Source: Saccharomycopsis crataegensis (taxonomy: Eukaryota > Ascomycota > Saccharomycetes > Ascoideales > Saccharomycopsidaceae). Taken from it: a stretch of 64,000 nucleotides of DNA. The stretch is taken from the NCBI RefSeq assembly GCF_037102585.1, contig NW_027043820.1, positions 1,150,501 through 1,214,500 on the forward strand. The letters are read 5' to 3'. Shown one piece after another: positions 30,830 through 42,675 of this stretch. The stretch's first letter is position 1, and the number at the start of each line of letters is the position of its first letter. The position numbers and the translations under genes are program-made. The notes beneath the pieces are model-generated. The model was not told the origin of the DNA. It was given only the letters and a program-made list of their open reading frames with translations, and ran no database searches.

Positions 30830-33800
30830 TTAATCAGAAATGATCTCGTTATTTTCATCATAACTTAAGAGGCCATCTAATGCTCCATCCTGTGTCCAAT
30901 TACTTGTTTCATCATAAAACTCGTCAACCCACAGAACACGCTGCTTTAGTTTCCTGTACATTTCAGGATGTTTATTCAACCAAGTCAACATCACACTGTG
31001 TAAAAACTCTGCTTTATTATCAATGCAGCTTTCTTGACTTCTCATATCATCTCTGAATTTTGCAAACAGCTCATACGGAACGCCGTCAGTAATTTTATAA
31101 AAAATGGCCTTGATGTAAAAAATAAGTGATCTTAATCCCCTAACATATCCATGGTCATATTCTGTGGGCAATTTGGGTGGAAATGTAGCAGTAGATGGTA
31201 GCCTATCTTCGGTAGTAACACACTGGGCAAAATCAATGATTCTAACAATCAAATTAGGCACTAAGCCATCGTCTTCGCGAAAAATCCCATCGTACATTAA
31301 CAACAATGAAGATCCGTACATTCGGTAACCTTCCAATTTTATGAAGATCTCTTGTAATTCTAGAAGTTTATCAATCAAAACTGGAATATTCTTGACCACG
31401 CATAATGCATCACGGCCATTATAAAGAAACCTTGTCAAACATTTAGCAAACTGTGATCCATTCTTCAAAGAGCGCCCAAAATATTTATCTCTCGCAATAT
31501 ATCCATCAGTCGATATATCCCAAACTTGCATTCCACACATTCTAACCCCGAGTGACAATGATGTGGTGCTTGCGCATTTTTTACGTTGTGACTGGCGCTT
31601 CTTTTCTGTTGCTTCGATACCGTATTGTCTGGTTCCCATCTTTAGATCTAGAACACAGGGCTTTTGCATTCCAATGGTCAAATCTTCCAATAAAATAAAT
31701 TTCTCAATCTTTGAAACCATTTGACGACTGGATATATCCACAGTATTGGATTTTATAGGTTTAGACTCTGCTGAATGATCTGCTTTAACTGCTGTTTCTT
31801 TTTCTTTTTGGAGGTCTCTTGAATAATCATGCACATTTCTCTCGTCATCAAAAACTGCATTAGAACGTGTATGCATAATTTTTGCGTCAGTGGTATCTTT
31901 AGCCATTTCTTTTTTTTCTTTGTTTCCTTCTTCTTCCTCTTCAGAATCACCATCGAGTTGAAAGGATGATTTCTTGGGTCTACTATCATCTTTTAAGTCT
32001 TTCATCACCTTCATTGCATTAATAATTTGTTCGCGAGATGGGAAATTCTTTGTTGACTCTTCGTTGTTCATGCTAGATAAATCAAGTAATGATGAATGAC
32101 CTTTTTCTAACTCCCCACATTTCTCACTTTCACTAGGTTTTTCATCTTCTCTAAATTCCTTAGCTTCACTTTGAAATTCACTAATTTCACTGCCTTGCAA
32201 TGACAAGCTCTGTCTTTCCAAAGATGAACTTAAATTAGAGCCGTTCCCATCATCCTCAAACAAAGGTTTCGCATCAGACGACGGTGTGCTGAATCTATGA
32301 CGACGTCTATTAGCTTTAGCACCTGGCTCTGGTCTTTGCAAATATAAGTGAGAGTCGTCATCTGTAGTACTCACCACACTTTTTGTATCTTGAACTTTAT
32401 TAAAATCCGCAAATTTCTTATGTTTAGCATGTTGACGGTTATGCTGTTGCTGTTGCTTCTGTTTGTTTCTCACACTTCTAGCATGTTCTTCGATTGGAGC
32501 AAATACCTCTTTGATCACAAGTTCTTGAAGTTTTCGATTGACTGTTGTAGCACCAATACACTTTCTTCCCGCTTCGTTTGAAGGCAAAGATGGTTTTCCA
32601 GATAATCTAGATTCCATTTTCGCCTTTTCTCTATCTTCCAGCTCCAAGTTAATTGAATACGTATTCCATAAAGATCTCGGGATAATATGAGTGTTATCAT
32701 CGAGAACAACTTCTGGGGGCAAAAAGTTAATCATGGCCTTGTCGGCTTTCTTATTGGGTTTCTTTTTGGTGATACGAGACAAATCAATATCATTATCAGT
32801 CACCAAGCTCTTGTAACGGACATTAAGGACACCTATATATTTTGGCATGAATTTAAGAAGCTCTGGATGTCGAATCTCAATGTTTTCGTACCAATTATTT
32901 TCACGGTTAACTAATGCCTTACACACCGCGCGATGACTGAATCGAAAAATCGCAGTATGCCCACCAACTTTGTTGACAAAAGGTGTAAGTTCAACCTTCA
33001 AAGGAAAATTCTCCATTTTATCAGTCTCGTTCAATTCTTTAGCTCTGTCTTTTTCTCCTTCTTTTTCTCTATTAACAGCGCTGGTGCAATTTTCATCAGA
33101 AACTTCGGCACTGCTTTTGATTGTTAATTTTGGGGTTCGAATGTGTTGTGATATTTTGTGAAGAATTTTAGTTGGTGAGGCTGGCAAAGAGTTCAAGATA
33201 TTATGATTTTTGGCTTCAATTTTTGTTGTTCCTGATATGTGATCTTCATTTTTCTTCGGTATATCATACTCCTTCTCGGCAGTTAAGCGTTCACTTTTAC
33301 CTGGCTCATGAGGAAAATATGTAGCAGAACTAACAGGCTTGATAAATTGAGTTGATGTATTTTTGGTTCTTATATACAAATCATTGAGAGCTCTTGACAC
33401 TGGGTCATCATCATCAACAAATTCATCTGCCGACTCGCTATCAAGATCTTCATACTCATCCTCTCTTTCTTCCTCTTCTAACTCTTTTTGCTGATCTATT
33501 TTCTTTTCAAATTCATCAAAATTTAAAGTGTCGTGGAAACGATTTATTTCAAGTGTTTCATTGTTGTCATTAATTCTTTTCTCATTTTCGACTCTGCCTT
33601 CAGTTTTAATGAAAGGTAAAAATTTAGATCTGGTTCCTGAATACTCGCTATTATCTTCATTTTCATCCGAATCTGTTAAAAACACTTCACTTTCACCGCT
33701 ACCGCTATATTCTCCGACATCGTTGTTCCCAGAATTATGAATACAAAGCTCTTCTGGAGTTTCGGTATACTGGGCCTCAATTGCAGCACTTGAATCATTG

Positions 33801-33964
33801 CTGCCACTTCTAAACAATCTGAGCGACCTCGCGGCTTTTCTGCCGATAATGGAGCGCTTCTTGCTCAAGACTTCATTAATTTTGAGGGAATCAGGTTCAG
33901 AGTCATGCTCATCACCAGTCTTTTTCCGGAAGTTTTGGTTATTTTGGCTGTGACTCAAAAACAT
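30830..33964 (-). CDS. KCS1: KCS1, inositol hexakisphosphate kinase
   Basis: Phosphorylates InsP6 to 5-InsP7, a signal in phosphate and stress responses. The inositol polyphosphate kinase core is split by a long insert, as in S. cerevisiae Kcs1 (1050 residues): the N-lobe part VGGHTAIFRFSHRAVCKALVNRENNWYENIE, then after the insert LEDLTIGMQKPCVLDLKMG with the catalytic PxxxDxKxG, and RIIDFAQC near the C-terminus. IKPVSSATYFPHE in the N-terminal region also matches Kcs1. The first ATG in frame is at 33964 (1044 residues). The frame is open about 20 codons further upstream but without ATG. Confidence 0.94.
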   Translation of the reverse strand: MFLSHSQNNQNFRKKTGDEHDSEPDSLKINEVLSKKRSIIGRKAARSLRLFRSGSNDSSAAIEAQYTETPEELCIHNSGNNDVGEYSGSGESEVFLTDSDENEDNSEYSGTRSKFLPFIKTEGRVENEKRINDNNETLEINRFHDTLNFDEFEKKIDQQKELEEEEREDEYEDLDSESADEFVDDDDPVSRALNDLYIRTKNTSTQFIKPVSSATYFPHEPGKSERLTAEKEYDIPKKNEDHISGTTKIEAKNHNILNSLPASPTKILHKISQHIRTPKLTIKSSAEVSDENCTSAVNREKEGEKDRAKELNETDKMENFPLKVELTPFVNKVGGHTAIFRFSHRAVCKALVNRENNWYENIEIRHPELLKFMPKYIGVLNVRYKSLVTDNDIDLSRITKKKPNKKADKAMINFLPPEVVLDDNTHIIPRSLWNTYSINLELEDREKAKMESRLSGKPSLPSNEAGRKCIGATTVNRKLQELVIKEVFAPIEEHARSVRNKQKQQQQHNRQHAKHKKFADFNKVQDTKSVVSTTDDDSHLYLQRPEPGAKANRRRHRFSTPSSDAKPLFEDDGNGSNLSSSLERQSLSLQGSEISEFQSEAKEFREDEKPSESEKCGELEKGHSSLLDLSSMNNEESTKNFPSREQIINAMKVMKDLKDDSRPKKSSFQLDGDSEEEEEGNKEKKEMAKDTTDAKIMHTRSNAVFDDERNVHDYSRDLQKEKETAVKADHSAESKPIKSNTVDISSRQMVSKIEKFILLEDLTIGMQKPCVLDLKMGTRQYGIEATEKKRQSQRKKCASTTSLSLGVRMCGMQVWDISTDGYIARDKYFGRSLKNGSQFAKCLTRFLYNGRDALCVVKNIPVLIDKLLELQEIFIKLEGYRMYGSSLLLMYDGIFREDDGLVPNLIVRIIDFAQCVTTEDRLPSTATFPPKLPTEYDHGYVRGLRSLIFYIKAIFYKITDGVPYELFAKFRDDMRSQESCIDNKAEFLHSVMLTWLNKHPEMYRKLKQRVLWVDEFYDETSNWTQDGALDGLLSYDENNEIISD

Positions 33965-35067
33965 CGCGCTAGAGGAAGTCTCATGAAGTGATGGTCTATT
34001 TCTTGAAGAACCAATATTGCTCAATATCTTTATATTTGCTTACAAGGCTCGACAGGTTAGGATCGCTAAGCTGGTGACACAAAAACGCTGTATTTATCAA
34101 AACCCACAGTGATTATTTGACGATAAATGTGGAGTATTTGGAAACTTGTGCGCTGTATGAGACTAAGGGAGAATAATTCTGGTGTGTTTATAAACAGTAA
34201 ATTGTTTGAAACATCAACAATATGTTACTCAGCACTAATAACTCAATTGGCTTGTTGTTTAGTGCGATTTGTAGATTATTTTTTTTTTGCCTCATCAAAA
34301 AATTTCAGCCAAAAGAAACGGTGAGCTATGCACCGATGCGACAGGACGAAAAAAAAAAATAAGATCAGAAAATTCTCCACAACGTGTTTACCGTAGAGAA
34401 TATCTAGCTATCGGAGGAAAAAAAGACCTGTGCCAAATTACTCAAAGTGTAGCTCCGGGATTATCGTGTCTGTGATGTTACAAGTGATAAGATTAACAAA
34501 ACGTGGGTCACCCGGTCTTCTTTTGGAGCACGGTCAATACTAGTGGTAATAGTAGAGAGGCTTATTGTAATTCATTTGAATATCTAAAAGACTTTGAGAG
34601 CTGCTTCCTCTTGTGTGATTTTTTCCCTCTCCTTCATCTTTCCCTTTTGTCTGGGTTGGGGTTTCTGCTCCTGAACCAGGCTACCCTATGCATACAATTA
34701 CTGATAAGCGAGATTTAAGTCTAACTTCAAAAAGCAATTGTTCAACAAATTCTATTTTTAATTGATATAAAGACAACTCAAGTTTCTTAATCTAATTGTT
34801 TCTGTACGATTCTAAGAAGCAAATACTAAATTTCTGAAGTCTTGCTGAAAATTGAAAAATGTTATGATATGGTAAAATTGGGCACCATGAAATCAAATGA
34901 CAAAAATAGAGAATAAAAAGAAAAAGAAAAAAGAAAGAGCTCATCCTCTTATCAATCTAAGACAATGCAAAGGTGAAGAAATCAAAAACAAATATTAAAA
35001 ATTTTATTGGATTAAAATGAAAGAACTAAAATGAAAGAGAAAAAAAAAATCAAATTCTAGCAGAGCA
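33965..35067. other. KCS1 promoter and RCK2 3' flank
   Basis: AT-rich with no convincing gene, RNA or splice signal leading into KCS1. Short frames here have random composition. Confidence 0.6.
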
Positions 35068-36914
35068 TCAAGCAGCAACTTCATGTTTACGTCTTTGAAT
35101 AATGCTTGCCTTATCTAAATTCAACTCAAAGATATTACCATTCGTCGTTCTATCCTCAGTGAAGATTTTATCCCCGCCATCTTCGTCTTCCTCTTCTTCT
35201 TCGAGAACATCAAAGTTTCCCCTAGTAAGCGTATCACGTAATAATCTTTCTTCCTTTTGACGATGCACTGCAGTGCTAACATCAAATGCATCCTTCATTA
35301 ACATAGCAGCAGGCGATGCTAGAGCTGGGGAGTACGCTCCAGAATAATAAAAAGCTCTTTTTACTTTAATTCTGTCTTCCTCTTGCTTCTTCTTGGCCAA
35401 GGCTTCAGCTTTCTCTTGGGCAACAACTGCATCATATCCGGAATAAATATAATTATTATTAGCATCCTGAGGCAATTTATCTAAGAAACTTTTAATCCAA
35501 GGATCTTCGAAAAATTGGTTGATATCATATCTTTGATGAGAGTTTACACAAAGCAAATTTAACACGCAATTCTTTGCACCAGCACTAATTTCATCCCACC
35601 AAGGCCTAAGGAATTCATATTGTCCCTTAGAAATTTTTTCCGTGAGTTCGTCAATTTTTTCATCGTAGAATGGAGGAAATCCACAAAGTAAAGTATAAAG
35701 AACACAACCAAGCGCCCACATATCAACTTTTTTGGAATATCTTTCATCTTTAACGATTTCAGGTGCAGTATAACCAACAGTGCCACAAGGGGTTTTAGTC
35801 TTACTTTCCCAGATTTGTTTTGACAAACCAAAATCAGCAAGCTTAACGGTTCCAATACATCCCCCTCCAACGCCATAATTGAATTCTCCTTCGTCCTTTT
35901 TTGATTTAATATCATCAGATTTTCTTAGTTTTGAGGGGAAATCTTTAGAAGGAGTAAAATCAATAGGGTCGAACAATAGATTTTCTGGCTTTAAATCACG
36001 ATGCACTACACCAACTTCATTGTGTAGGTATCTTATGGATTCAGCAACCTGGCATATAACATGTCTTGATAAATCTTCACTGAAATAGGTCAAATTGACA
36101 ATTTGATTAAAAATTTCGCCACCATCACATAAATCTTGAATAATATAGTAATAGTTATCATCCTCCAAGAAATTATCAAAAGAAACAATGTTTTTGTGAT
36201 CCAATCGACGTAATATGGTGACCTCCTTAAAAACTGATTGTTGCTGGCTGGTGTCAAGTTTTTTCTTACTAATAATTTTGATTGCAACATCCTCGCCGGA
36301 TTGGACATTTTTGCCTCTAAGAACTTCTGAGAAAGCTCCTTCCCCTAACTTTTCGTAGTATTGGTAATAATGTTCAAGCAATGTTTGATACTTATCAGGT
36401 TTAATTTTCAAACTTGAACTCCGCTGATGATCAGTCAGGTTGTCAATGTTTGGAGTGGTATACTCGCTCTTGCTAATTCTGGCCTTTGTGTCATTGGCAG
36501 CGTCATTTTTTTGGAGGTCTATTGAGGCAAAATTATAGGAGATATCTTCGATTTTGTCATTGTTTGACTGTGAGTTATTACTACCGGTTACCGCAGATAT
36601 TTTGTGGTTAGCCTCACTATCCGAGACACTGAAGGGATTTGAAAGCTCCATGGAAGAGCTAATAGTATCGACGGCGGCACCACTATTATTGCTTTCAATA
36701 GGATTCAACCCCGACTGTTTGTTGTTCTTCTTTTGCTTGATGAAGTTTTTTAGATTCTAGGATATAGGTGTTAGCAATTTTAAAGTCACGCTAACAAGAA
36801 AAAGAAAAAAAGAGACATGTTCTAGATCCATGAAAAAAAACATCACTCATTCACTCCACCGTTAATTATCGACCAAAGGTTCATGAAAGATGCTAGTTCA
36901 CATACATTGAGCAT
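35068..36914 (-). CDS. RCK2: RCK2-type MAPK-activated protein kinase (two exons)
   Basis: Ser/Thr kinase of the Rck2/Srk1 (MAPKAP-like) family, downstream of the Hog1/Sty1 stress MAP kinase. Exon 1 is nine bases (36906-36914, ATG CTC AAT) and exon 2 is 35068-36756; the intron (36757-36905) has donor GTATGT and branch TGCTAAC. Splicing yields MLNNLKNFIKQKKNN, similar to Rck2 MLKIKALFSKKKP, and 565 residues. The kinase core is complete: GEGAFSEV, AIKII, HRDLKPENLL, DFGLSK, CGTVGYTAPE. The PSKLRKSDDIKSKKDEGEF insert and WWDEISAGAKN are Rck2-specific. The C-terminal AMLMKDAFDVSTAVHR block also matches Rck2/Srk1. Confidence 0.93.
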
Positions 36915-37164
36915 TTCTGTTGGGGTCTACTTCTCAAAGAGAAAAAGGTTTGAATATGAATAGGATGCACAGTTTCTTTTTTGGAAAGCAGTAGAATCTA
37001 ACAAACGGCGTGTTTATATTGGAAGAAAAAAAAAAAAAGGGGACGTTTTTCTTTGTAAGTCATTTGTGACGTAACATGCCACCCGCTGCATACCCTACCA
37101 GGGGTGTCACACCCTTATATTAACTGTGTGTGGGGCGCCGTAACATGGCAAATTGGAACATGAA

Positions 37165-38316
37165 TTAGTAATATCTACTCAGCTCAATTATTACTACTCT
37201 GTCCTTACCATGAACAATCATCCCAAGAGGTAGATCGTAGGATGTAATCATCAGACTCTCAAAGAAGTACCTCCACCTTGAAAATCCGTGACTGGCTTCA
37301 TCCATGTAACGCGTCCTGAACCAGGATTCATACACTTCGAAAAGTTCGTCAAATGTCATTCTTGAATCAAAACTCGAAACGAAGTCATCAATGCTGCGGA
37401 TCCTATCGGGCGTTTCTTTCCGTTTAAAACTTTTTTTTGAATAAACAATCTTCACAGTCACAGTTCTTGGTCTTGTTAGATCCTCATGGGTAGTATTGGG
37501 GGAATCAATTTCATGAAGCAACGAAAATTCAAATCCAGTGTTACCTGTTGATATTGAAATATCGTCTCTGCTTATAGAAGTATTCAGCTCGATGTTAGTA
37601 TTCCTCCTGAATTTTGGTTTATTATTTGCATGATTCTCTCTAGAGTTTGTGTTTTTCGTTTTCATGATTGAACTGGATCTTGACAACGGCAATTCCAACA
37701 ACTTGGGTGCGTTTAGATTATCACCATCAGTAATTGACAGGTTCTTTTTACCTGTGCCATAATTCAAAACTGTACATCTGTCTCTAATTTTTAATTCATC
37801 TAAACTATCAAGAATATCTTCCTCTAATGCACTGATGTCATCCACTGCGTCAATTTCTAATTCACTATCACAAATTTTTCTCATCAGAATCTTCAATGCT
37901 ATATAGGCTTTTCTAATCTTTTGATTGGATTCAATGGCCCTTCTGAACTTCAAATATAATCTCATTCGCTCTGTCTCTGTTGACTCTGTGCGGTGCTCCA
38001 ACTGCTGCACTTTTCCTTCAAGAGTGGCATTTAAGCCTTTCATTGACTGATTCTCACGCATCAAAGATTCATTTAATCTTTTCGTTTCTTCGAGTTTTTT
38101 GACTAAAACCAAAGTTTCGTTTTTCATTTCATGGTTATTCTTTTGAAGCATAATAATTTGTTGTTCGAGGTCGTATTTGGTCCTCTTTTGACTCTTCAAA
38201 TATTCCACGGTTTGGAGGAGCATGTCTGGTAAAGCATCGCCATTGTTCAAAGTGGAGTCTCTATTCATATTCTGATGAATCTTGTCTAAGATAAAATAAC
38301 GTAAAGTACGATGCAT
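37165..38316 (-). CDS. Unrecognised coiled-coil protein
   Basis: 383 residues from the ATG at 38316. Residues about 30-120 form a long coiled coil (DLEQQIIMLQKNNHEMKNE and following heptads), a helical stretch continues to about 175, a polar low-complexity linker follows, and the last 110 residues look like a compact mixed domain (FDSRMTFDELFEVYESWF, then GMIVHGKDRVVIIELS). The coiled coil plus C-terminal globular domain resembles kinetochore or spindle-pole proteins, but I cannot match it to a family. It lies head-to-tail upstream of RCK2, and its length and codon use support a real gene. Confidence 0.75.
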   Translation of the reverse strand: MHRTLRYFILDKIHQNMNRDSTLNNGDALPDMLLQTVEYLKSQKRTKYDLEQQIIMLQKNNHEMKNETLVLVKKLEETKRLNESLMRENQSMKGLNATLEGKVQQLEHRTESTETERMRLYLKFRRAIESNQKIRKAYIALKILMRKICDSELEIDAVDDISALEEDILDSLDELKIRDRCTVLNYGTGKKNLSITDGDNLNAPKLLELPLSRSSSIMKTKNTNSRENHANNKPKFRRNTNIELNTSISRDDISISTGNTGFEFSLLHEIDSPNTTHEDLTRPRTVTVKIVYSKKSFKRKETPDRIRSIDDFVSSFDSRMTFDELFEVYESWFRTRYMDEASHGFSRWRYFFESLMITSYDLPLGMIVHGKDRVVIIELSRYY

Positions 38317-38603
38317 TATTTCAAGAGCTTATATTCATCCACTTTCTGTAAAATGTCTAAATATATATATATAGCCCTTATCCTTAATTCGGGATGTTTA
38401 AGTAATGTAGAGTGTAAGACCGTTGTTTTAAACCAAACTCCAGCTAGAAATTTGACCATAAGCTGCCTCCATCATTCTATAAATTCTGATGATTTGAATC
38501 TACTTTTTTGAACTCGAAAAAAAAAAAATAATAATAATAAAAATGAAAATCACAGCAATAATAAATTTGCTTGACTAGAAAATTGGTAAAAAAATAGAAG
38601 GAG

Positions 38604-38675
38604 AGGTCGTACCCGGATTCGAACCGGGGTTGTTCGGATCAAAACCGAAAGTGATAACCACTACACTATACAACC
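38604..38675 (-). tRNA. tRNA-Gln(UUG)
   Basis: 72 bases, no intron. The anticodon loop is TTTTGAT (anticodon TTG) on stem TTCGG/CCGAA, the T-arm is CCCGG-TTCGAAT-CCGGG, and the acceptor stem GGTTGTA/TACGACC has discriminator T. Nearly identical to S. cerevisiae tRNA-Gln(UUG). Confidence 0.97.
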
Positions 38676-38751
38676 ATATTTAATTAGTTTTAAGTCTGTA
38701 CCAATTACTCATGCTTAGAGCTGATTATTACTAAGCGCACTACACGCATAT

Positions 38752-38907
38752 AGAAAGTTATAGTATTTTACTAAAGGAGTGTGAGGTTGTGAGAAAGTTA
38801 TAGTATTATACTTATCTATTAGAAAGACCGGCATGAAATGCCCGGCTTGCATGTTATTTAGAACCTCTGTGACTCGTTAATATACAATTCATTCATTCAT
38901 TCATTCA
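38752..38907 (+). mobile_element. Solo LTR fragment (Ty-like), 5'-incomplete
   Basis: The 3' part of the same LTR family as the complete copy at 49604. It ends in the same (TTCA)n-CA terminus. Over about 125 shared bases it differs from that copy at about three positions, so it is young. A 21-base segment is repeated at its left end. It sits 77 bases upstream of tRNA-Gln. Confidence 0.8.
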
Positions 38908-38962
38908 TACTTGAGATTTAATATCAATCGAAATTATTTGAAAAAAAAAAATTACTTCCCTA

Positions 38963-39020
38963 CATGAAATTCCCGGCTTGCAAGTTATTTAGAACCTCTG
39001 TGACTCGTTAATATACAATT
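38963..39020 (+). mobile_element. Short LTR remnant, same family
   Basis: About 58 bases matching the 3' portion of the LTR family (from catgaaat to tatacaattt), 55 bases beyond the previous copy. A broken relic. Confidence 0.7.
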
Positions 39021-41036
39021 TGATTTGACTTGATATATATAATTATATAATTATTAATAAATCGAACTTTGAAGGAAAAAAAAAAAAAAAAAAGACAATT
39101 ACATCTCTCAAAAATTTTTCTGTTACTATTTCAGAAAATCTTATTCTAATTATTTATGTTTTATTTTCGACTTTTTTTTCATCACTTCTCAATTTCTCAT
39201 CCTTTCAAAATCTTTGTATCATGGTATACTATTTCTAAAATATTACTTTAATTGATAAACGACACACTTTAGTAATACCGAAAATTATATTGATAAAACG
39301 TACACATTTAGTAAACTTCCACTGCAGAAATTTAATGGGAAAAATATAAAATATGAATAATAACAATCGTAAAGTTATCAAACTAACACTGACTCGTGGC
39401 AAACTATTATAATATTACACTGTGTGATTATGATCTTGCTTAACGTATGTATTTTCTATGGAAGCCAATATTTCTGATCTTTTTCAGAGATAAATTTTAA
39501 GTAACTTGGGATTTGTGATAAGCTCATATTTATTGCATTAGATACTCTCCATACAGTAATCATTAACACACATTATTATTTCGTTAGAGGAATTATACTA
39601 TCTGCCACCTCTAACACGCACATTATTCTAAATTATATGCATAACTACCTCTTATTTCTGTTTGCTACAGACATTGGTATTAGGATTGATTGATATATGT
39701 TATATAGGATGAGCATTAGCTGCTTAATATATAATAATTTATCTATAAGGTAATATATACAACTGGACTACGAAAATAGTAGAAGCCCCCAATATCTAGA
39801 TTCAGTGACAGATTCAAAGTTGGTACAATAAATATACCACATGAGTGGTGCATACTGACAACTGTAAATATTTTAGAAGCAATTGCCCATATTTTCTAGT
39901 TTGGACACGAGAAGGAGCTACAAGGAGAAAAATTATAAGAATGCTTATTCACGTAATTGCTTTACCTTATTATTTACATCAGAGGTCTTTCGAATGAATC
40001 GAATCTTTTTTCACGGCCCATTAGGTCACGTATCATATGACTACTATCATATTTAGATAGGCCATAACACAGTATTCCGATATCAGACAGGAGTTTTAAA
40101 ACTTGTTTTAATGTAGCGCTAGTAGAGGTAAAATAGCCACCCAACCGCGAGCCAAAATTATGCAGTGCTAGTAGTGTCAAAGTAGAAAATTGCGATGATA
40201 TAAATAAGATTGAAAAAGAGAAGAAAAGATGGGATCACTTAATAATAGTATGGTAAAAATCTGCTGTAATAGTATCGTATTTTCCTTATTTGCTGTGCCT
40301 TTTTACTTTCCATCTTCTTTTTGAAATCTGCATCTATTATGTGTCGGCTGCAATCTGGTTGAACACTTTTTGTACCCGCGTAGCACAATGCAATTTCATG
40401 CATGTGAACTGGCTGGCAGGGAGATGCTCTAACATAAACGAAGTGAGCCCGTCAAAATCCCAACCAGCATTATGGCCAGAAATAAGGTACAAACAAGAGT
40501 AAACTTCTTCAAATCTCAAAGCAATTGAAGTATATAAATCTCTTGACCTGAATTATATTAATATTTCATATTATGTGGATGAATTCTGAAGCATCCTCAC
40601 CTATTAAACATTAAAAAAATATGAGATGTAGTTATGAGAGTGAGGTTTGCTAGCCTCAACTTTGCAATTAACTTTCCATTTTGGGTTTTCGTGCACCGTG
40701 AAATTAGACGAGGCAGTTTGATCAGTCTGCTGGTTTAACCAGTCGTCGGTGTCAGTCTAGATGTCAGTCTAGATGTTTTTAAATTTAATTTGAAGGCGGG
40801 TAGAAAATGCCATTTCTTTTCAGAGCTATATAAATTCATCAAAATTTCCTCGTCTACTCACTATTTTTGTTTATGTTTTTTGTTTACCCACATTGAAAAA
40901 TTAGTATCGATATCTCTTTTTGTTTTTTTGTTTTGTTTTGCACAAACCTTCTTGATACCCGCAAAAACAAAGAAATAATCAAGTTATCCATTATTTTTTT
41001 TATACCCGGAAATATTGACAAGCAAATAATTGAAAA
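39021..41036. other. 2-kb gene-poor AT-rich stretch
   Basis: No convincing gene. It includes an 8-bp inverted repeat (GTTAGAGG / CCTCTAAC, 39583-39615) and a tandem 12-base repeat (gtcagtctagat, near 40750-40775) in the PIR gene promoter. The tRNA and LTR neighbours suggest a Ty landing zone. Confidence 0.5.
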
Positions 41037-42131
41037 ATGATTAAAAATTTACCAAATATTTTGTCATTGGCCTTGTTAATGACTGATAAATGTCTTGCTG
41101 CATATGTCCCAACTGGCTCTTCATCATGGACTACATTGACTCCAACCACCACTTTGTCCGGGGTTCAAACAGACTATTCCGGGACTTTTGGTATTGCTAT
41201 TATGCCTGTTAACAGTGTCAGTTCTGCGTCAGGATCTGCCACTACTGATGATATAACTGCTTCTTTGATCGCCAAAAGAGATTATGTTTCCACTGTTGTG
41301 CAGCCTGTCAGCCAAATTGGTGATGGACAAATACAGGGTACTTACACCTATATTACAACCGTCAAACAGAATGCAGGTGCTAGTACTGTCTATGTCACAC
41401 AAACATCTACTACCACAAACACTGCTACTCAAACACAGACACAAACAGCCACTTCCACCCATACCTTAAGTAAGACTACCACTGCCACTTCTAAATGTGA
41501 CAACTGTGTAACTTCTAATACCGTTTTCACTTTGACTGATTCTGATGAAGCAACAACCACTGCCTGTGATTATACTACTTATACCACTGCTGTTCTCGGA
41601 ACAACATATATCGTCCAATCAACTTTGGATAACTGTGAAGCAGTCGTCCCTTCAACCACCAGTGAAGATGAAATTACCACCATATATTCCACATATAGCA
41701 ATTACCCAACTACTACTGCCAACTCCACTAATGCTTTCACAAGTATATACGCATCTGTTTCGACTACTCTTGCCACTTCTACCTACTCATCCGCTTCCTC
41801 AACCGCCACCGGAGAATCTTCTACCGGTATGACCTCTTGTAAGGTCAAAGGAACCTTGACTTTGACATTACACGATTCCATCTTAGTGGATTCCTCTAAT
41901 CGTATCGGATCTATCGTTTCCAATCGTCAATTTCAATTTGATGGACCAACTCCTCAGGCTGGTGCCATATATGCTGCAGGTTGGGGTGTTTTGGACGGTC
42001 GCTTAGCCCTTGCCAACAGTACTGTCTTTTATCAGTGTTTGTCTGGTACCTTTTACAACCTCTACGATGAAAATATTGGGGCCCAATGTTCTCCAGTTTA
42101 CCTAGAAGTCGTTAAATTGGTCGACTGTTGA
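41037..42131 (+). CDS. PIR-family covalently linked cell-wall protein
   Basis: Cell-wall mannoprotein of the Pir1/Hsp150/Cis3 family, attached to beta-1,3-glucan through its repeat. 364 residues: signal peptide (about 1-21), a pro-region ending in a Kex2 site (IAKR, about 79-82), then a single PIR repeat SQIGDGQIQ, a Thr/Ser-rich middle, and the C-terminal four-cysteine domain ([60 protein letters not shown]). One repeat makes it most like Cis3 (Pir4), but the Thr-rich middle, which carries extra cysteines, is longer than in Cis3. Confidence 0.93.
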   Translation: MIKNLPNILSLALLMTDKCLAAYVPTGSSSWTTLTPTTTLSGVQTDYSGTFGIAIMPVNSVSSASGSATTDDITASLIAKRDYVSTVVQPVSQIGDGQIQGTYTYITTVKQNAGASTVYVTQTSTTTNTATQTQTQTATSTHTLSKTTTATSKCDNCVTSNTVFTLTDSDEATTTACDYTTYTTAVLGTTYIVQSTLDNCEAVVPSTTSEDEITTIYSTYSNYPTTTANSTNAFTSIYASVSTTLATSTYSSASSTATGESSTGMTSCKVKGTLTLTLHDSILVDSSNRIGSIVSNRQFQFDGPTPQAGAIYAAGWGVLDGRLALANSTVFYQCLSGTFYNLYDENIGAQCSPVYLEVVKLVDC

Positions 42132-42675
42132 GAACGTGCTCCAGCCTAATATTTTTTCTCCTACTCTTATGAATACCCCTTATTGTATATTATAATTTCC
42201 ACTCCATTGTTTTAGCTGCTTTTGTCATGATCCGTTTCTCCGATTTCTTAATGCATTTCTTTTTCTTTGTTCCATTTTTTATTAATATTTTCTTTTTGAG
42301 TCCATATAATCGTCATAATTTTATATTTATAGAATATCAATGAACCTATACTGAAATATATCTATAATTCTCTGCATTCTTACAACTATTAATGTACATC
42401 CAAGTGCTTTTAGCATTCAGAGGGCTTCGCAACCGCACAGGGCTTCGCAAAAAAAAAAAAAAAAAAAAGAAGAGCCAACATCTAGTATTGTAGTGCAACA
42501 CCTAAGATTATCTGAATGTCAGGATTTTAAAAACCCAGAAAGTGACTAGAGTAAAAAAAAAACAACTTCCAGAATCATTCACTGACTGAGGATTTTTTCT
42601 TTATACAAATCCAAAACTCTTAAAATCGAAATTCCCATTCTGCAGTCAGGGTGTCTACCAAATCACAAATCTCCG
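42132..42675. other. Intergenic region with an 18-base tandem repeat
   Basis: PIR 3' flank and the upstream region of the next gene. agggcttcgcaa occurs twice at 42421-42450 (18-base period), followed by an A-run. Nothing else is seen. Confidence 0.55.

Noticed and set aside
39583-39615. 8-bp inverted repeat GTTAGAGG / CCTCTAAC as a terminator or element end
   Set aside because: The loop is long, no T-run follows and no element lies beside it; expected by chance in AT-rich DNA.
39974-40180. 68-codon minus-strand frame
   Set aside because: No ATG at its left limit, no recognisable domain, and no link to the nearby LTR fragments could be shown.
38604-41036. Possible centromere in the gene-poor tRNA/LTR stretch
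   Set aside because: No CDEI/CDEIII-like pair or large inverted repeat was seen; gene poverty and LTRs alone are not evidence.
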